Assembly (NCBI RefSeq): GCF_013375155.1 | Contig: NZ_JABXOF010000001.1 | Location: 248,001-312,000, forward strand | DNA from: Serratia ureilytica | GTDB taxonomy: Bacteria; Pseudomonadota; Gammaproteobacteria; Enterobacterales; Enterobacteriaceae | DNA length: 64,000 bases | Direction: 5' to 3' | Part shown: in pieces, positions 8,491 to 17,452 of the stretch | Position numbering within the stretch: the stretch's first letter is position 1 | Layout of the letters: each line of letters opens with the position of its first letter | Program-made: the position numbers and the translations under genes | The notes under the pieces: model-generated | Databases searched by the model: none | Told to the model about the DNA's origin: nothing | Seen by the model: the letters and a program-made list of their open reading frames with translations, nothing else

Positions 8491-9093
8491 ATGCCAAAGG
8501 TAGGAATGCAGCCAATCAGAAGGCAGCAGTTGATTGATGCCACGCTCGCCGCGGTAAACGAAGTGGGAATGCATGACGCCACCATCGCGCAGATCGCGCG
8601 GCGGGCCGGCGTTTCCAACGGCATCATCAGCCATTATTTCAAGGATAAGAACGGCCTGCTGGAAGCCACGATGCGCTATCTGATCAGCCATCTGGGCGAG
8701 GCGGTGAAGCTGCGGCTGCAGGCGCTGACCGACAACAGCCCGGCGGCGCGGCTGCAGGCGATCGTCGCCGGCAACTTCGACGACAGCCAGATCAACAGCG
8801 CGGCGATGAAGACCTGGCTGGCCTTTTGGGCCAGCAGTCTGTACCAGCCGCAGCTCAACCGCTTGCAACAGGTGAACGGCCGTCGGCTCTATTCCAACCT
8901 GTGCGCCGAGTTTCGCCGCGTTATGCCGCAGCCGCAGGCGCGGTTGGCGGCCAAGGGGCTGGCGGCGCTGATCGATGGGCTGTGGCTGCGCAGCGCGCTG
9001 CGCGGCTCCGCGTTCAATCAGGCGCAGGCGCTGGCGCTCACGACCGAATACATCACGTTCCAACTCCGGGGGCAAACGCCGCCCGGAGGATAA
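8491..9093 (+). CDS. betI: Choline-responsive TetR-family repressor
   Basis: Repressor of the bet genes, 200 residues. The N-terminal TetR helix-turn-helix (about 8-55) reads [17 protein letters not shown]...[16 protein letters not shown], nearly as in E. coli BetI (195 aa). The remainder is the ligand-binding and dimer domain. It is first in betI-betB-betA, 14 bp before betB. A BetI palindrome lies about 110 bp upstream, so autoregulation is expected. Confidence 0.95.
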   Translation: MPKVGMQPIRRQQLIDATLAAVNEVGMHDATIAQIARRAGVSNGIISHYFKDKNGLLEATMRYLISHLGEAVKLRLQALTDNSPAARLQAIVAGNFDDSQINSAAMKTWLAFWASSLYQPQLNRLQQVNGRRLYSNLCAEFRRVMPQPQARLAAKGLAALIDGLWLRSALRGSAFNQAQALALTTEYITFQLRGQTPPGG

Positions 9094-9107
9094 CTCAAGG
9101 AGATCCT

Positions 9108-10580
9108 ATGTCCCGTTTTGGCTTGCAGAAGCTCTATATTCATGGCGCCTATGTAGACAGCACCGCTGGAAAAACCTTCAACGCCATTAACCCGGCGAAC
9201 GGCGAAGTTCTGGCTGAAGTCCAGTCCGCCGGCGCTGAAGACGTCGATCGTGCGGTGGCCAGCGCGGCCAGCGGGCAGAAGGTGTGGGCGGCGATGACGG
9301 CGATGGCGCGTTCGCGCATCCTGCGTCGCGCGGTGGATATTCTGCGCGAGCGCAACGATGAACTGGCGGCGCTGGAAACGCTGGATACCGGCAAAGCGAT
9401 GTCGGAAACCACCGCGGTGGATATCGTCACCGGCGCTGACGTGCTGGAGTACTACGCCGGCCTGATCCCGGCCATTGAAGGCGAGCAGATCCCGCTGCGC
9501 GATACCTCGTTCGTCTACACCCGCCGCGAGCCGCTGGGCGTGGTGGCCGGCATCGGCGCCTGGAACTACCCGATTCAAATCGCGCTGTGGAAGTCCGCGC
9601 CGGCGCTGGCGGCGGGCAACGCGATGATCTTCAAGCCGAGTGAAGTCACGTCATTGACGGCGCTGAAGTTGGCGGAAATCTACACCGAAGCCGGCCTGCC
9701 GGACGGCGTGTTCAACGTGGTGACCGGCAGCGGGGCGGAAGTGGGGCAGTATCTGACCGACCATCCGGGCATCGCCAAAGTCTCTTTCACCGGCGGGGTG
9801 AAAACCGGCAAGAAGGTGATGGCCAACGCGTCGGGTTCGACGCTGAAGGAAGTCACCATGGAGTTGGGCGGCAAATCGCCGCTGATTATCTTCGACGACG
9901 CCGATCTGGATCGCGCCGCCGATATCGCCATGATGGCCAACTTCTACAGTTCCGGCCAGGTGTGCACCAACGGCACCCGCGTCTTCGTGCCGGCGGCGCT
10001 GCAGGCGCAGTTTGAGACGAAAATCCTCGAGCGCGTGAAGCGCATTCGCCTCGGTGACCCGACCGATCCGCAGACCAACTTCGGGCCGCTGGTCAGCTTT
10101 GCGCACATGGAATCGGTGCTGCGCTTTATCGAGAGCGGCAAAAACAGCGGCGCGCGCCTGCTGTGCGGCGGCGAACGCGTCACCCACGGCGAATTCGGCA
10201 AGGGCGCTTATGTGGCGCCGACGGTGTTCAGCGACTGCCGCGACGATATGGAAATCGTGCGCGAGGAGATCTTCGGGCCGGTGATGAGCATCCTCAGCTA
10301 CCAGAACGAAGAGGAAGTGGTGCGCCGCGCCAACGACACCACCTTCGGCCTGGCCGCGGGTGTGGTGACCCACGATCTGGCCCGCGCGCACCGCGTGATC
10401 CACCAGCTGGAAGCCGGCATTTGCTGGATCAACACCTGGGGCGAGTCGGCGGCGGAAATGCCGGTCGGCGGCTACAAGCAGTCCGGCGTCGGCCGTGAAA
10501 ACGGCCTGACCACGCTGGAGCACTACACCCAGATCAAATCGGTGCAGGTCGAGCTGGGCGAATACGCCTCGGTATTCTGA
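9108..10580 (+). CDS. betB: Betaine aldehyde dehydrogenase
   Basis: Oxidises betaine aldehyde to glycine betaine with NAD(P)+. 490 residues, the same length as E. coli BetB. The start at 9108 has AAGGAG 8 nt upstream and begins [11 protein letters not shown]. Aldehyde-dehydrogenase motifs are present: [20 protein letters not shown], the general base Glu in MELGGKSPL, and the nucleophile Cys in [11 protein letters not shown]. It is the middle gene of betIBA. A longer in-frame extension overlaps betI and is not used. Confidence 0.97.
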   Translation: MSRFGLQKLYIHGAYVDSTAGKTFNAINPANGEVLAEVQSAGAEDVDRAVASAASGQKVWAAMTAMARSRILRRAVDILRERNDELAALETLDTGKAMSETTAVDIVTGADVLEYYAGLIPAIEGEQIPLRDTSFVYTRREPLGVVAGIGAWNYPIQIALWKSAPALAAGNAMIFKPSEVTSLTALKLAEIYTEAGLPDGVFNVVTGSGAEVGQYLTDHPGIAKVSFTGGVKTGKKVMANASGSTLKEVTMELGGKSPLIIFDDADLDRAADIAMMANFYSSGQVCTNGTRVFVPAALQAQFETKILERVKRIRLGDPTDPQTNFGPLVSFAHMESVLRFIESGKNSGARLLCGGERVTHGEFGKGAYVAPTVFSDCRDDMEIVREEIFGPVMSILSYQNEEEVVRRANDTTFGLAAGVVTHDLARAHRVIHQLEAGICWINTWGESAAEMPVGGYKQSGVGRENGLTTLEHYTQIKSVQVELGEYASVF

Positions 10581-10599
10581 TCTTCCCGTCGTCTTTCGA

Positions 10600-10622
10600 G
10601 CCGCAGCCGCGTTGGCTGCGGC
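10600..10622. other. betB-betA intercistronic hairpin
   Basis: GCCGCAGCC (10600-10608) pairs perfectly with GGCTGCGGC (10614-10622) over a 5-nt loop in the 137-bp betB-betA gap. There is no T-run, so it is not a standard terminator. It could stabilise upstream mRNA or tune betA expression. Confidence 0.55.
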
Positions 10623-10717
10623 CGACAATCTCTAGAGCGCCCAAATACACAGCCTGTTGCCGAGCCGCGCTTCGCGTCTTTGCCTGACCAGGCCTCTATA
10701 AAGTAAGGAGATAATGA

Positions 10718-12385
10718 ATGGAATTTGACTACATCATTATCGGTGCCGGTTCAGCCGGCAACGTGTTAGCCACCCGATTGACCGAGGACGCCGACGTCAG
10801 CGTCCTGCTGCTGGAAGCCGGCGGCCCGGATTACCGGATGGATTTCCGTACCCAGATGCCGGCCGCGCTGGCGTTTCCGCTGCAGGGCCGCCGCTATAAC
10901 TGGGCGTATGAAACCGATCCTGAGCCGCACATGAATAACCGCCGAATGGAATGCGGCCGCGGCAAAGGGCTGGGCGGTTCATCCCTGATCAACGGCATGT
11001 GTTACATTCGCGGCAACGCGATGGACTTCGACAACTGGGCCAAGGCGCCGGGTCTGGAAGACTGGACCTATCTGGACTGCCTGCCGTATTTCCGCAAGGC
11101 GGAAACGCGCGATATCGGCCCGAACGATTACCACGGCGGCGATGGCCCGGTGAGCGTCACCACGCCGAAGGCCGGTAACAACGAACTGTTCCACGCCATG
11201 GTGGAAGCCGGCGTGCAGGCGGGCTATCCGCGCACCGACGATCTGAACGGCTATCAGCAGGAAGGGTTCGGCCCGATGGACCGCACCGTGACGCCGAAAG
11301 GGCGCCGCGCCAGCACCGCCCGCGGTTATCTGGATCAGGCCCGTTCACGGCCGAACCTGAAGATCGTTACCCATGCGCTGACCGACCACATCGTGTTCGA
11401 GGGCAAGCGCGCAGTGGGCGTCAACTATCTGCAGGGCGACAGCAATCAGCTGACCCATGCCAAAGCGCGCCGCGAAGTGCTGCTGTGCGCCGGCGCCATC
11501 GCCTCGCCGCAAATTCTGCAGCGTTCGGGCGTCGGCCCGGCGGCGCTGCTGAAAAGTCTGGACATCAACGTGGTGCACGATCTGCCGGGCGTCGGAGAGA
11601 ACCTGCAGGACCACCTGGAGATGTATCTGCAGTACGCCTGTAAGAAACCGGTGTCGCTGTACCCGGCGTTGCAATGGTTCAATCAGCCGAAAATCGGCGC
11701 GGAATGGCTGTTCAACGGCACCGGCGTCGGCGCTAGCAACCAGTTCGAGGCCGGCGGTTTCATCCGCAGCCGTGCAGAGTTTGCCTGGCCGAACATTCAG
11801 TATCACTTCCTGCCGGTGGCGATTAACTATAACGGCAGCAACGCGGTGAAAGAGCATGGCTTCCAGGCCCACGTCGGTTCGATGCGTTCGCCGAGCCGCG
11901 GCCGGGTGCAGGTGAAGTCGAAGGATCCGCGCCAGCACCCGAGCATTCTGTTCAACTACATGTCGACCGAACAGGATTGGCAGGAGTTCCGCGATGCTAT
12001 CCGCATCACGCGCGAAATCATGGCGCAGCCTGCCCTGGACGAATACCGTGGCCGCGAGATCAGCCCAGGGCCGGAGGTGCAGACCGACGAGCAGCTGGAC
12101 GCCTTCGTGCGCGAGCACGCCGAAACCGCCTTCCACCCGTCCTGCTCGTGCAAGATGGGCGAAGACGAGATGGCGGTGGTCGACGGCCAGGGCCGGGTGC
12201 ACGGCATGGAAGGATTGCGGGTGGTGGATGCGTCGATTATGCCGCTGATCATTACCGGCAACCTGAACGCCACCACCATCATGATCGCCGAAAAGATCGC
12301 CGACCGCATTCGCCAGCGCACGCCGTTGCCGCGCAGCACCGCCGACTACTACGTCGCCGGCGATGCGCCGGTGCGCAAGCAGTAA
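10718..12385 (+). CDS. betA: Choline dehydrogenase
   Basis: FAD-dependent GMC oxidoreductase of 555 residues that oxidises choline to betaine aldehyde at the inner membrane. The N-terminal FAD-binding motif is [21 protein letters not shown] signature 1 is visible ([15 protein letters not shown]), as is signature 2 near 255 ([15 protein letters not shown]). The C-terminal active-site His lies in HPSCSCKMG and the Asn in [13 protein letters not shown]. It is last in betIBA. The start at 10718 follows AAGGAGA. Length matches E. coli BetA (556 aa). Confidence 0.97.
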   Translation: MEFDYIIIGAGSAGNVLATRLTEDADVSVLLLEAGGPDYRMDFRTQMPAALAFPLQGRRYNWAYETDPEPHMNNRRMECGRGKGLGGSSLINGMCYIRGNAMDFDNWAKAPGLEDWTYLDCLPYFRKAETRDIGPNDYHGGDGPVSVTTPKAGNNELFHAMVEAGVQAGYPRTDDLNGYQQEGFGPMDRTVTPKGRRASTARGYLDQARSRPNLKIVTHALTDHIVFEGKRAVGVNYLQGDSNQLTHAKARREVLLCAGAIASPQILQRSGVGPAALLKSLDINVVHDLPGVGENLQDHLEMYLQYACKKPVSLYPALQWFNQPKIGAEWLFNGTGVGASNQFEAGGFIRSRAEFAWPNIQYHFLPVAINYNGSNAVKEHGFQAHVGSMRSPSRGRVQVKSKDPRQHPSILFNYMSTEQDWQEFRDAIRITREIMAQPALDEYRGREISPGPEVQTDEQLDAFVREHAETAFHPSCSCKMGEDEMAVVDGQGRVHGMEGLRVVDASIMPLIITGNLNATTIMIAEKIADRIRQRTPLPRSTADYYVAGDAPVRKQ

Positions 12386-12392
12386 CCGACAC

Positions 12393-12470
12393 GCCCTCTC
12401 GCCGTTGAGGGGGAGGGCCGCCGTAGCAAGCAACCCCTCTCCATATGCTCTTCCCCAAGGCGAGGGGGCA
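12393..12470. repeat. Imperfect inverted repeat downstream of betA
   Basis: GCCCTCTCGCCGTTGAGGGG (12393 on) is largely repeated in inverted orientation at about 12450-12470 (CTTCCCCAAGGCGAGGGGGC), around a 30-nt centre. It lies in the gap between convergent genes, followed by CTCTCTTTTTATT. It looks like a dispersed intergenic element and could act as a bidirectional terminator. I cannot count other copies. Confidence 0.5.
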
Positions 12471-12494
12471 ACTCTCTTTTTATTCCTTATCCCA

Positions 12495-14120
12495 TCATGC
12501 CGCCGGCAGCGAGATTGCCTGATCGAAACTGTTGGGCGTCGCCATGCGCCACATGCGAGCGTAGAACTCGCTTTTGATCTCCGGCTGCAGCAGCGCGCCC
12601 GGCTCCAGGTAGTAATAGATATCGGCGTACACCTTGATCTCGGTCGGCGTGATGCGGCGCAGCATATGGTGTGAGGTCAACTGCTCCGGGCGGCTGACGC
12701 CGGCCGCCGCCAGCATGTCCGCCAGCGCTTTCACCGTATTTTGATGGAAGTGATAGACGCGTTCCGCCTTGTTCGGCACCACCAACGCCTTCTGACGCAG
12801 CGGATCTTGCGTCGCGACGCCGGTCGGGCAGTGGTTGGTGTGGCAGCTTTGCGACTGGATGCAGCCGACGGCGAACATAAAGCCGCGCGCCGAATTCACC
12901 CAGTCGGCGCCGAGCACCAGCACGCTGGCGATGTCAAAGGCGCTGATGATCTTGCCGCTGGCGCCAATCTTGATTTGGTCGCGCAGGCCGCAGCCCACCA
13001 GCGTGTTATGCACGAACAGCAGCCCTTCGCGCAGCGGCATGCCCATATAGTTGGAGAGTTCGAGCGGGGCGGCGCCGGTGCCGCCTTCCTTGCCGTCCAC
13101 CACGATGAAGTCCGGCAGAATGCGGGTGTGCAGCATCGCCTTGACGATGGCGACGAACTCCCACGGGTGGCCGATGCACAGCTTGAAACCGACCGGTTTG
13201 CCGCCTGACAGCTCGCGCAGCTGCTGGATGAACTGCATCATTTCCAGCGGGGTGGTGAAGGCGCTGTGCGAGGCCGGCGAGATGCAATCCACGCCTTCCG
13301 GCACACCGCGGGTGGCGGCGATTTCCGCATCCACCTTCTTCGCCGGCAGAATGCCGCCGTGGCCCGGTTTGGCGCCCTGGCTGAGCTTGATTTCAATCAT
13401 TTTCACCTGCGGGCTTTGCGCCTGTTCGGCAAAGCGGCGCGGATCGAAATGGCCGTCGGCGGTACGGCAGCCGAAATAGCCGCTGCCCAGCTCCCACACC
13501 AGATCGCCGTTGTTTTCGCGGTGATAGCGGCTGATGCTGCCCTCACCGGTGTCGTGGTAGAAATTGCCTTTGGCCGCGCCGAGGTTGAGTGCGCGAATGG
13601 CGTTGGCGGAGAGCGCGCCGAAGCTCATCGCCGAAATGTTGAAGATTGACGCGGAGTAGGGCTGGCGGCAGTCGGCGCCGCCGATGGTGATGCGAAAACT
13701 GGTGGGATCGGCGGCTTCCACCGGCCGCATCGAGTGGCCGATGCATTCATAACCGGTTTGGTACACGTCCAGCAGGGTGCCGAACGGCTTGTCGCCCATC
13801 TCGTTTTTCGCCCGGCGATACACCAGCGTGCGCTGGGTGCGGGAGAACGGGATCTCTTCATTATCCTGCTCGAGGAAATACTGGCGCAGTTCCGGGCGGA
13901 TGAACTCGAAGAAGAAGCGCAGGCGGCCGATGATCGGGTAGTTGCGGCAAATGGCGTGGCGCTGCTGCGTGAGATCGTAGATACCCAGCACCATCAGGCA
14001 ACCGCAGGCCAGGGCCGGCAGCCAGAACCACGGATGGTTGTGCATCATGATCAAGAAAACCAGGGTGAGCAAGATGCTCAGCACAAAGCAGGTATAGCGG
14101 CTGAATAAGGACGACTTCAT
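12495..14120 (-). CDS. Membrane-anchored FMN-binding glutamate-synthase-like protein
   Basis: 541-residue protein with two N-terminal hydrophobic segments (about 8-28 and 32-48), followed by the FMN/4Fe-4S domain of glutamate synthase (GltB central region). Visible family features are GEGSISRYHRENNGDLVWELGSGYFG, KLSQGAKPGHGG, SPASHSAF, VDGKEGGTGAAPLE and a Cys-rich segment (CIQSQSCHTNHCPTGVATQD). It lacks the amidotransferase domain and a partner NADPH subunit, so it is unlikely to be a conventional glutamate synthase. Related stand-alone proteins (YerD type) have no settled function. It is monocistronic and convergent with betA. Confidence 0.85.
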   Translation of the reverse strand: MKSSLFSRYTCFVLSILLTLVFLIMMHNHPWFWLPALACGCLMVLGIYDLTQQRHAICRNYPIIGRLRFFFEFIRPELRQYFLEQDNEEIPFSRTQRTLVYRRAKNEMGDKPFGTLLDVYQTGYECIGHSMRPVEAADPTSFRITIGGADCRQPYSASIFNISAMSFGALSANAIRALNLGAAKGNFYHDTGEGSISRYHRENNGDLVWELGSGYFGCRTADGHFDPRRFAEQAQSPQVKMIEIKLSQGAKPGHGGILPAKKVDAEIAATRGVPEGVDCISPASHSAFTTPLEMMQFIQQLRELSGGKPVGFKLCIGHPWEFVAIVKAMLHTRILPDFIVVDGKEGGTGAAPLELSNYMGMPLREGLLFVHNTLVGCGLRDQIKIGASGKIISAFDIASVLVLGADWVNSARGFMFAVGCIQSQSCHTNHCPTGVATQDPLRQKALVVPNKAERVYHFHQNTVKALADMLAAAGVSRPEQLTSHHMLRRITPTEIKVYADIYYYLEPGALLQPEIKSEFYARMWRMATPNSFDQAISLPAA

Positions 14121-14304
14121 AACATCTCCTGATGTTTATTTTTAATCCACACGACATGACTCACGGATAATCCGTGTGCAAATCGTAGCCAACAGGAGAG
14201 GATGTTGTGTGTCTGTTGCTGCTTTGTCGCCGGTTGTTACATTAATTTAACTCGGCGAGGGGGCGGGTTGCCGCGCGGCGTACCGCGCAACAAACCAGGG
14301 CGTG

Positions 14305-14895
14305 TTATTTGCCGGCGACGAAGATGGTGCTCATGCTGCGCAGCCGCAGCTTTTTCATCGCGCTGTATTTCTGCGAGAAGATGGTTTTCGGGTGCGTGCC
14401 GCGTTTTTCCGCGATATGCAGCAGGCTGTCGCCGCGCAGCAGATTGAAGATCACGTCGCTTTCCGCCGGGCTTAGCTCGCGGGTTTTCTGCACCCGGATA
14501 CCGCCCGGCTCTTTGCTTTCCAGCAGCCGCTGGATTTTTTCCTGCAGCGAATAAAGCGGAATGCGGGTGGAGACCAACTCGACGGAAATCCCCAGGATCG
14601 ACAGCAGTTTCACCACGCGCTCGTCGTCATAGAACACCAACAGGCGCGTTTTGCTGTTGTACTGCTGGTGCAGGGACACCAGGCTTTCGATCACGTTGAC
14701 GCTCTGCTCCAGGTTTTGCGAGGTGAAAATCAGCGCGATATCGTGCTTGGTGATCTTTTCCGCTTTGGCGCCGCCGTGCATGAAATCGGAAAACAGGCGG
14801 ATATCGTACGCGCCGTAGTGTTTCTTCAACAGCACCGACAGGCCAACATAGCTGTACTTACACTCACTAATCACAAGAACGTTGTTTTTAGACAT
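14305..14895 (-). CDS. LuxR-type HTH regulator linked to fimbriae
   Basis: 196-residue regulator with a degenerate receiver-like N-terminal domain (starts VLVISECKYSYVGLSVLL and lacks a clear phospho-acceptor pocket). The C-terminal LuxR/FixJ helix-turn-helix (about 135-190) reads LSPAESDVIFNLLRGDSLLHIA...KTIFSQKYSAMKKL. This pattern resembles fimbrial and capsule regulators such as RcsA/FimZ-like proteins. It lies 21 bp downstream of the EAL-domain gene in the same direction, probably co-transcribed, and this pair is divergent from the fimbrial operon. Role in fimbrial control is inferred. Confidence 0.82.
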   Translation of the reverse strand: MSKNNVLVISECKYSYVGLSVLLKKHYGAYDIRLFSDFMHGGAKAEKITKHDIALIFTSQNLEQSVNVIESLVSLHQQYNSKTRLLVFYDDERVVKLLSILGISVELVSTRIPLYSLQEKIQRLLESKEPGGIRVQKTRELSPAESDVIFNLLRGDSLLHIAEKRGTHPKTIFSQKYSAMKKLRLRSMSTIFVAGK

Positions 14896-14916
14896 AGGGC
14901 AAACACCAATACCGAG

Positions 14917-15633
14917 TTAAAAGTATTCAGCTGTAAGAAGCGAGTTCAAATCCTTGATGCTGGATTCCTTCCACAGCTTTCCCTGCAGTGCGTAATATGG
15001 CATTTCATCCAGCCATTTCTTGTGTTCGGGAGTTTCAACTCCTTCGATAATTACCTTGTAATGATTAAGGTAAAAGAAGCGCAGTAACGCGCGCATCAAG
15101 CCCTCGCCGCCGGACTTTTTCATAAAGTCCCAAAGCAGAAAACGATCGAGCTTAACGAAGCGGAACTGGCTGTTGTACAACGCGGAAAAACCCGCATAGC
15201 CAGAACCAAAATCATCGAGCCAAAATGAATAACTATTCAATGACGGATCGCCGTGCACGCGATCTTTCACCAGCCGGGTTGAATTCTCGCTGATCTCAAA
15301 ATGAATACAGCGCAGGGCATTAATTCTTTCGGCAAAGTGAGTATTCGCCAGCGATTGCAGGGAATAATCGTCAACATTCAAAGTGGCTATCACTTGGTTT
15401 TCATGAAACCAGTGTTTGTATTTATCGATCAGATTTATCTGATCCATCAAAATCTCAATCCGGGTAGCGCTGTCGGCATGGCGAAAGAACTGTTCAGGAG
15501 AAAAATGGGCATATTCGCTATTAAACGTAAAGCGAGACAGGCATTCAACGGCCAGCAATTGTCCCGATTTCGCGAACATTGGCTGGAAAACATAATTAAT
15601 GCCGTTATTTTTCTCTCTGAAAGAACCGCTCAT
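14917..15633 (-). CDS. EAL-domain protein, probable c-di-GMP phosphodiesterase
   Basis: 238 residues comprising almost only an EAL domain, with no sensor domain or membrane segment. The EAL motif reads ECLSR, keeping the E-x-L-x-R pattern. Other catalytic positions look intact: Asn in TLNVDD, Glu in FEISEN, the Asp pair in WLDDFGSGYAGF, Lys in VKLDRF, Glu in IIEGVET, and Gln in ALQGK. It is therefore likely to bind or hydrolyse c-di-GMP. It is divergent from fimA and upstream of the LuxR-type regulator. GC is lower than in the surrounding genes. Confidence 0.87.
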   Translation of the reverse strand: MSGSFREKNNGINYVFQPMFAKSGQLLAVECLSRFTFNSEYAHFSPEQFFRHADSATRIEILMDQINLIDKYKHWFHENQVIATLNVDDYSLQSLANTHFAERINALRCIHFEISENSTRLVKDRVHGDPSLNSYSFWLDDFGSGYAGFSALYNSQFRFVKLDRFLLWDFMKKSGGEGLMRALLRFFYLNHYKVIIEGVETPEHKKWLDEMPYYALQGKLWKESSIKDLNSLLTAEYF

Positions 15634-16147
15634 TTCCCAATCCTTGGATTGATATTTAACTTGTTGATTTTAAATGATTAAAAAGAAAGTTACTCCGTAT
15701 TTTTTGGTAAATTTCTTATTTAAAGCGTCAGGATGGCCGAAACGTGTCGACAGACCATTTAACGCGGAATTCGTGCCAAAGTCCAAACGTCGCAATCTGT
15801 TACTAAATGTAAATATTCGGGATAATATTCTGATTTTCAGGCCTTAACGCAAAATGTTGAACTCTGCAGCTTTCCCAAACACAGATTATTCCTATTCATA
15901 TGAATCGTCAACATCGATCGATAGGTATCCGCCGATAGTTTATTCCTATCAAGAGGGGGCTTATGAATGTTTTAAACGATTTAACATTAAGAATATGCTT
16001 AGTCTATATTTCGTCCGGCAATGAGTTCATCGAGGCAACGCTCCTTTTCAGCAAGGGAGTGCTATCGCTGAGTGTATGCTCAGTGGCGGCAATATATATA
16101 TAAGCCCGCCACTGAATCGATTATTTTATTGTTCTATGGAGCTGGAA
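15634..16147. promoter_or_regulatory. Divergent control region of the EAL/LuxR pair and the fimbrial operon
   Basis: 514 bp, AT-rich, no gene seen. It contains a 12-bp perfect palindrome ATTCATATGAAT (15894-15905), two direct copies of TTATTCCTAT (15886-15895 and 15940-15949) and an ATCGATCGAT tract. A plausible fimA promoter lies around 15985-16015 (TTAACATTAAGAATATGCTTAG). The fimA leader (about 16030-16147) holds stem-loops, including a 10-bp stem 16080-16089/16106-16115. No invertible fim switch of the E. coli type was recognised. Confidence 0.6.
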
Positions 16148-16675
16148 ATGAAAAAAGTATTATTGCCTTTGGCTGCCCTGGTATTGTCTGCAACTGCTTC
16201 CAACGCAATGGCAGCAAACGGCAACGTTAAATTCACCGGTGAAATTGTACAGTCCACCTGTAAAGTTGTTGATAAAGACCAGAATAAAGAAGTTTACCTG
16301 GGTAAATATCCTACCACCGCTTTCCCAACTGCCGGTTCTACCAGCGGTGCTAAAGCTTTCGATATTAGCCTGGAGAAATGTGAAGCGGGTAACTACACCC
16401 TGCGTTTCGACGGTAACACTCCAGCTGGCCACCCAGAGCTGTTGGCTGTAACTGGCGGCGCAACTGGCGTTGGCGTTGAAATTCTGGATAACAACGGTTC
16501 TACTCTGCCAATCTCTCAGGAAGTGGCTACCCCAGCTACCGTAACTGTTGCTGCTGATGGCGATAACCCAGGCGCTGCGACTTTCAACCTGCGCGCTCGT
16601 TACAAATCCTTCCAGGATCTGGTAACTGCCGGTCAGGCAAACTCTAACGCTACCTTCACCATCGAATACAAATAA
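16148..16675 (+). CDS. fimA: Major type 1 fimbrial subunit
   Basis: Structural pilin of 175 residues. The Sec signal peptide is about 23 residues (ending NAMA), followed by mature ANGNVKFTGEIVQSTCKV. The conserved Cys pair (STCKV and LEKCEA) forms the pilin disulphide, and the C-terminus ends with the beta-zipper strand (NATFTIEYK) including the penultimate Tyr typical of chaperone-usher pilins. The start at 16148 has GGAG 6 nt upstream; an upstream in-frame ATG at 16136 overlaps this site. It is first gene of the subunit-chaperone-usher-adhesin operon. Confidence 0.93.
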   Translation: MKKVLLPLAALVLSATASNAMAANGNVKFTGEIVQSTCKVVDKDQNKEVYLGKYPTTAFPTAGSTSGAKAFDISLEKCEAGNYTLRFDGNTPAGHPELLAVTGGATGVGVEILDNNGSTLPISQEVATPATVTVAADGDNPGAATFNLRARYKSFQDLVTAGQANSNATFTIEYK

Positions 16676-16741
16676 TTCGCTGGCAGGATAGATAGAGTTA
16701 TTGGCCAAGGATGGCTAAATTTTGAGAGTTGAGACATTCCG

Positions 16742-17425
16742 ATGAAAAAAATTCTGACTGGTATTTTATTCGCATTCTCTGTTAATGCCTTTGCCGGCAT
16801 TCAGGTTGATGCGACGCGTGTCATCTATAACAGTGCAAGTAAATCCGCATCGCTCTCAATCAGCAATGACAGCGACGATACCTACATGGTGCAAACCTGG
16901 CTGGATACTGGCGACGCAAGCCAGATGCCTAAGAATTTGCCGATCGTGGTGACACCACCCATTTTGAAGCTGGCTGCCAAGAAAGACGCCATTTTGCGTT
17001 TTATTTATTCCGGCAGCGGTTTGCCGCAGGACAGAGAATCTCTGCTCTGGGTTAACGTACAGGAAATTCCGCCAACGCCTAAGCAAGATAACGTGCTGCA
17101 GGTGGCGATCCGTACCCGTATCAAGCTGTTCTACCGCCCGGATTCGTTGAAAACCAACCTGCAGCAGCAGGCAGAAGCGCTGAAATGGACGCGCCAGGGC
17201 GGCAACTTGGTCGTGACCAACGATGGCCCGCTGTTCGTCACGCTGGGCGTATTGAACCTCAAGAGCGGCGGTAAAAGCTGGAAAGTGAACGCCGACATGG
17301 TCAAGCCACACGACAGTCTGCGTATTTCCCTGCCTCAGGGGGCGCAATCAGCCAGCAATATGTCGTTTACCTATATCAACGACTATGGCGGTCACACCGA
17401 GATTAAAAACGTCGCACTGAATTGA
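16742..17425 (+). CDS. Periplasmic fimbrial chaperone
   Basis: PapD/FimC-family chaperone of 227 residues. Signal peptide about 1-18 (MKKILTGILFAFSVNAFA). The first Ig-like domain carries the conserved subunit-binding Arg near the mature N-terminus (DATRVIYN) and the G1 strand region (NVLQVAIRTRIKLFYRP), which donates a strand to pilins. It delivers folded subunits to the outer-membrane usher encoded 27 bp downstream. Second gene of the operon, 66 bp after fimA. Confidence 0.94.
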   Translation: MKKILTGILFAFSVNAFAGIQVDATRVIYNSASKSASLSISNDSDDTYMVQTWLDTGDASQMPKNLPIVVTPPILKLAAKKDAILRFIYSGSGLPQDRESLLWVNVQEIPPTPKQDNVLQVAIRTRIKLFYRPDSLKTNLQQQAEALKWTRQGGNLVVTNDGPLFVTLGVLNLKSGGKSWKVNADMVKPHDSLRISLPQGAQSASNMSFTYINDYGGHTEIKNVALN

Positions 17426-17452
17426 TTTGAAGCACTTCAAGGAATGAAAGAA

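Noticed and set aside
15681-16147. Possible invertible fim promoter switch
   Set aside because: No pair of inverted repeats of the FimB/FimE type around a promoter segment and no recombinase gene nearby; only a short palindrome and direct repeats are present.
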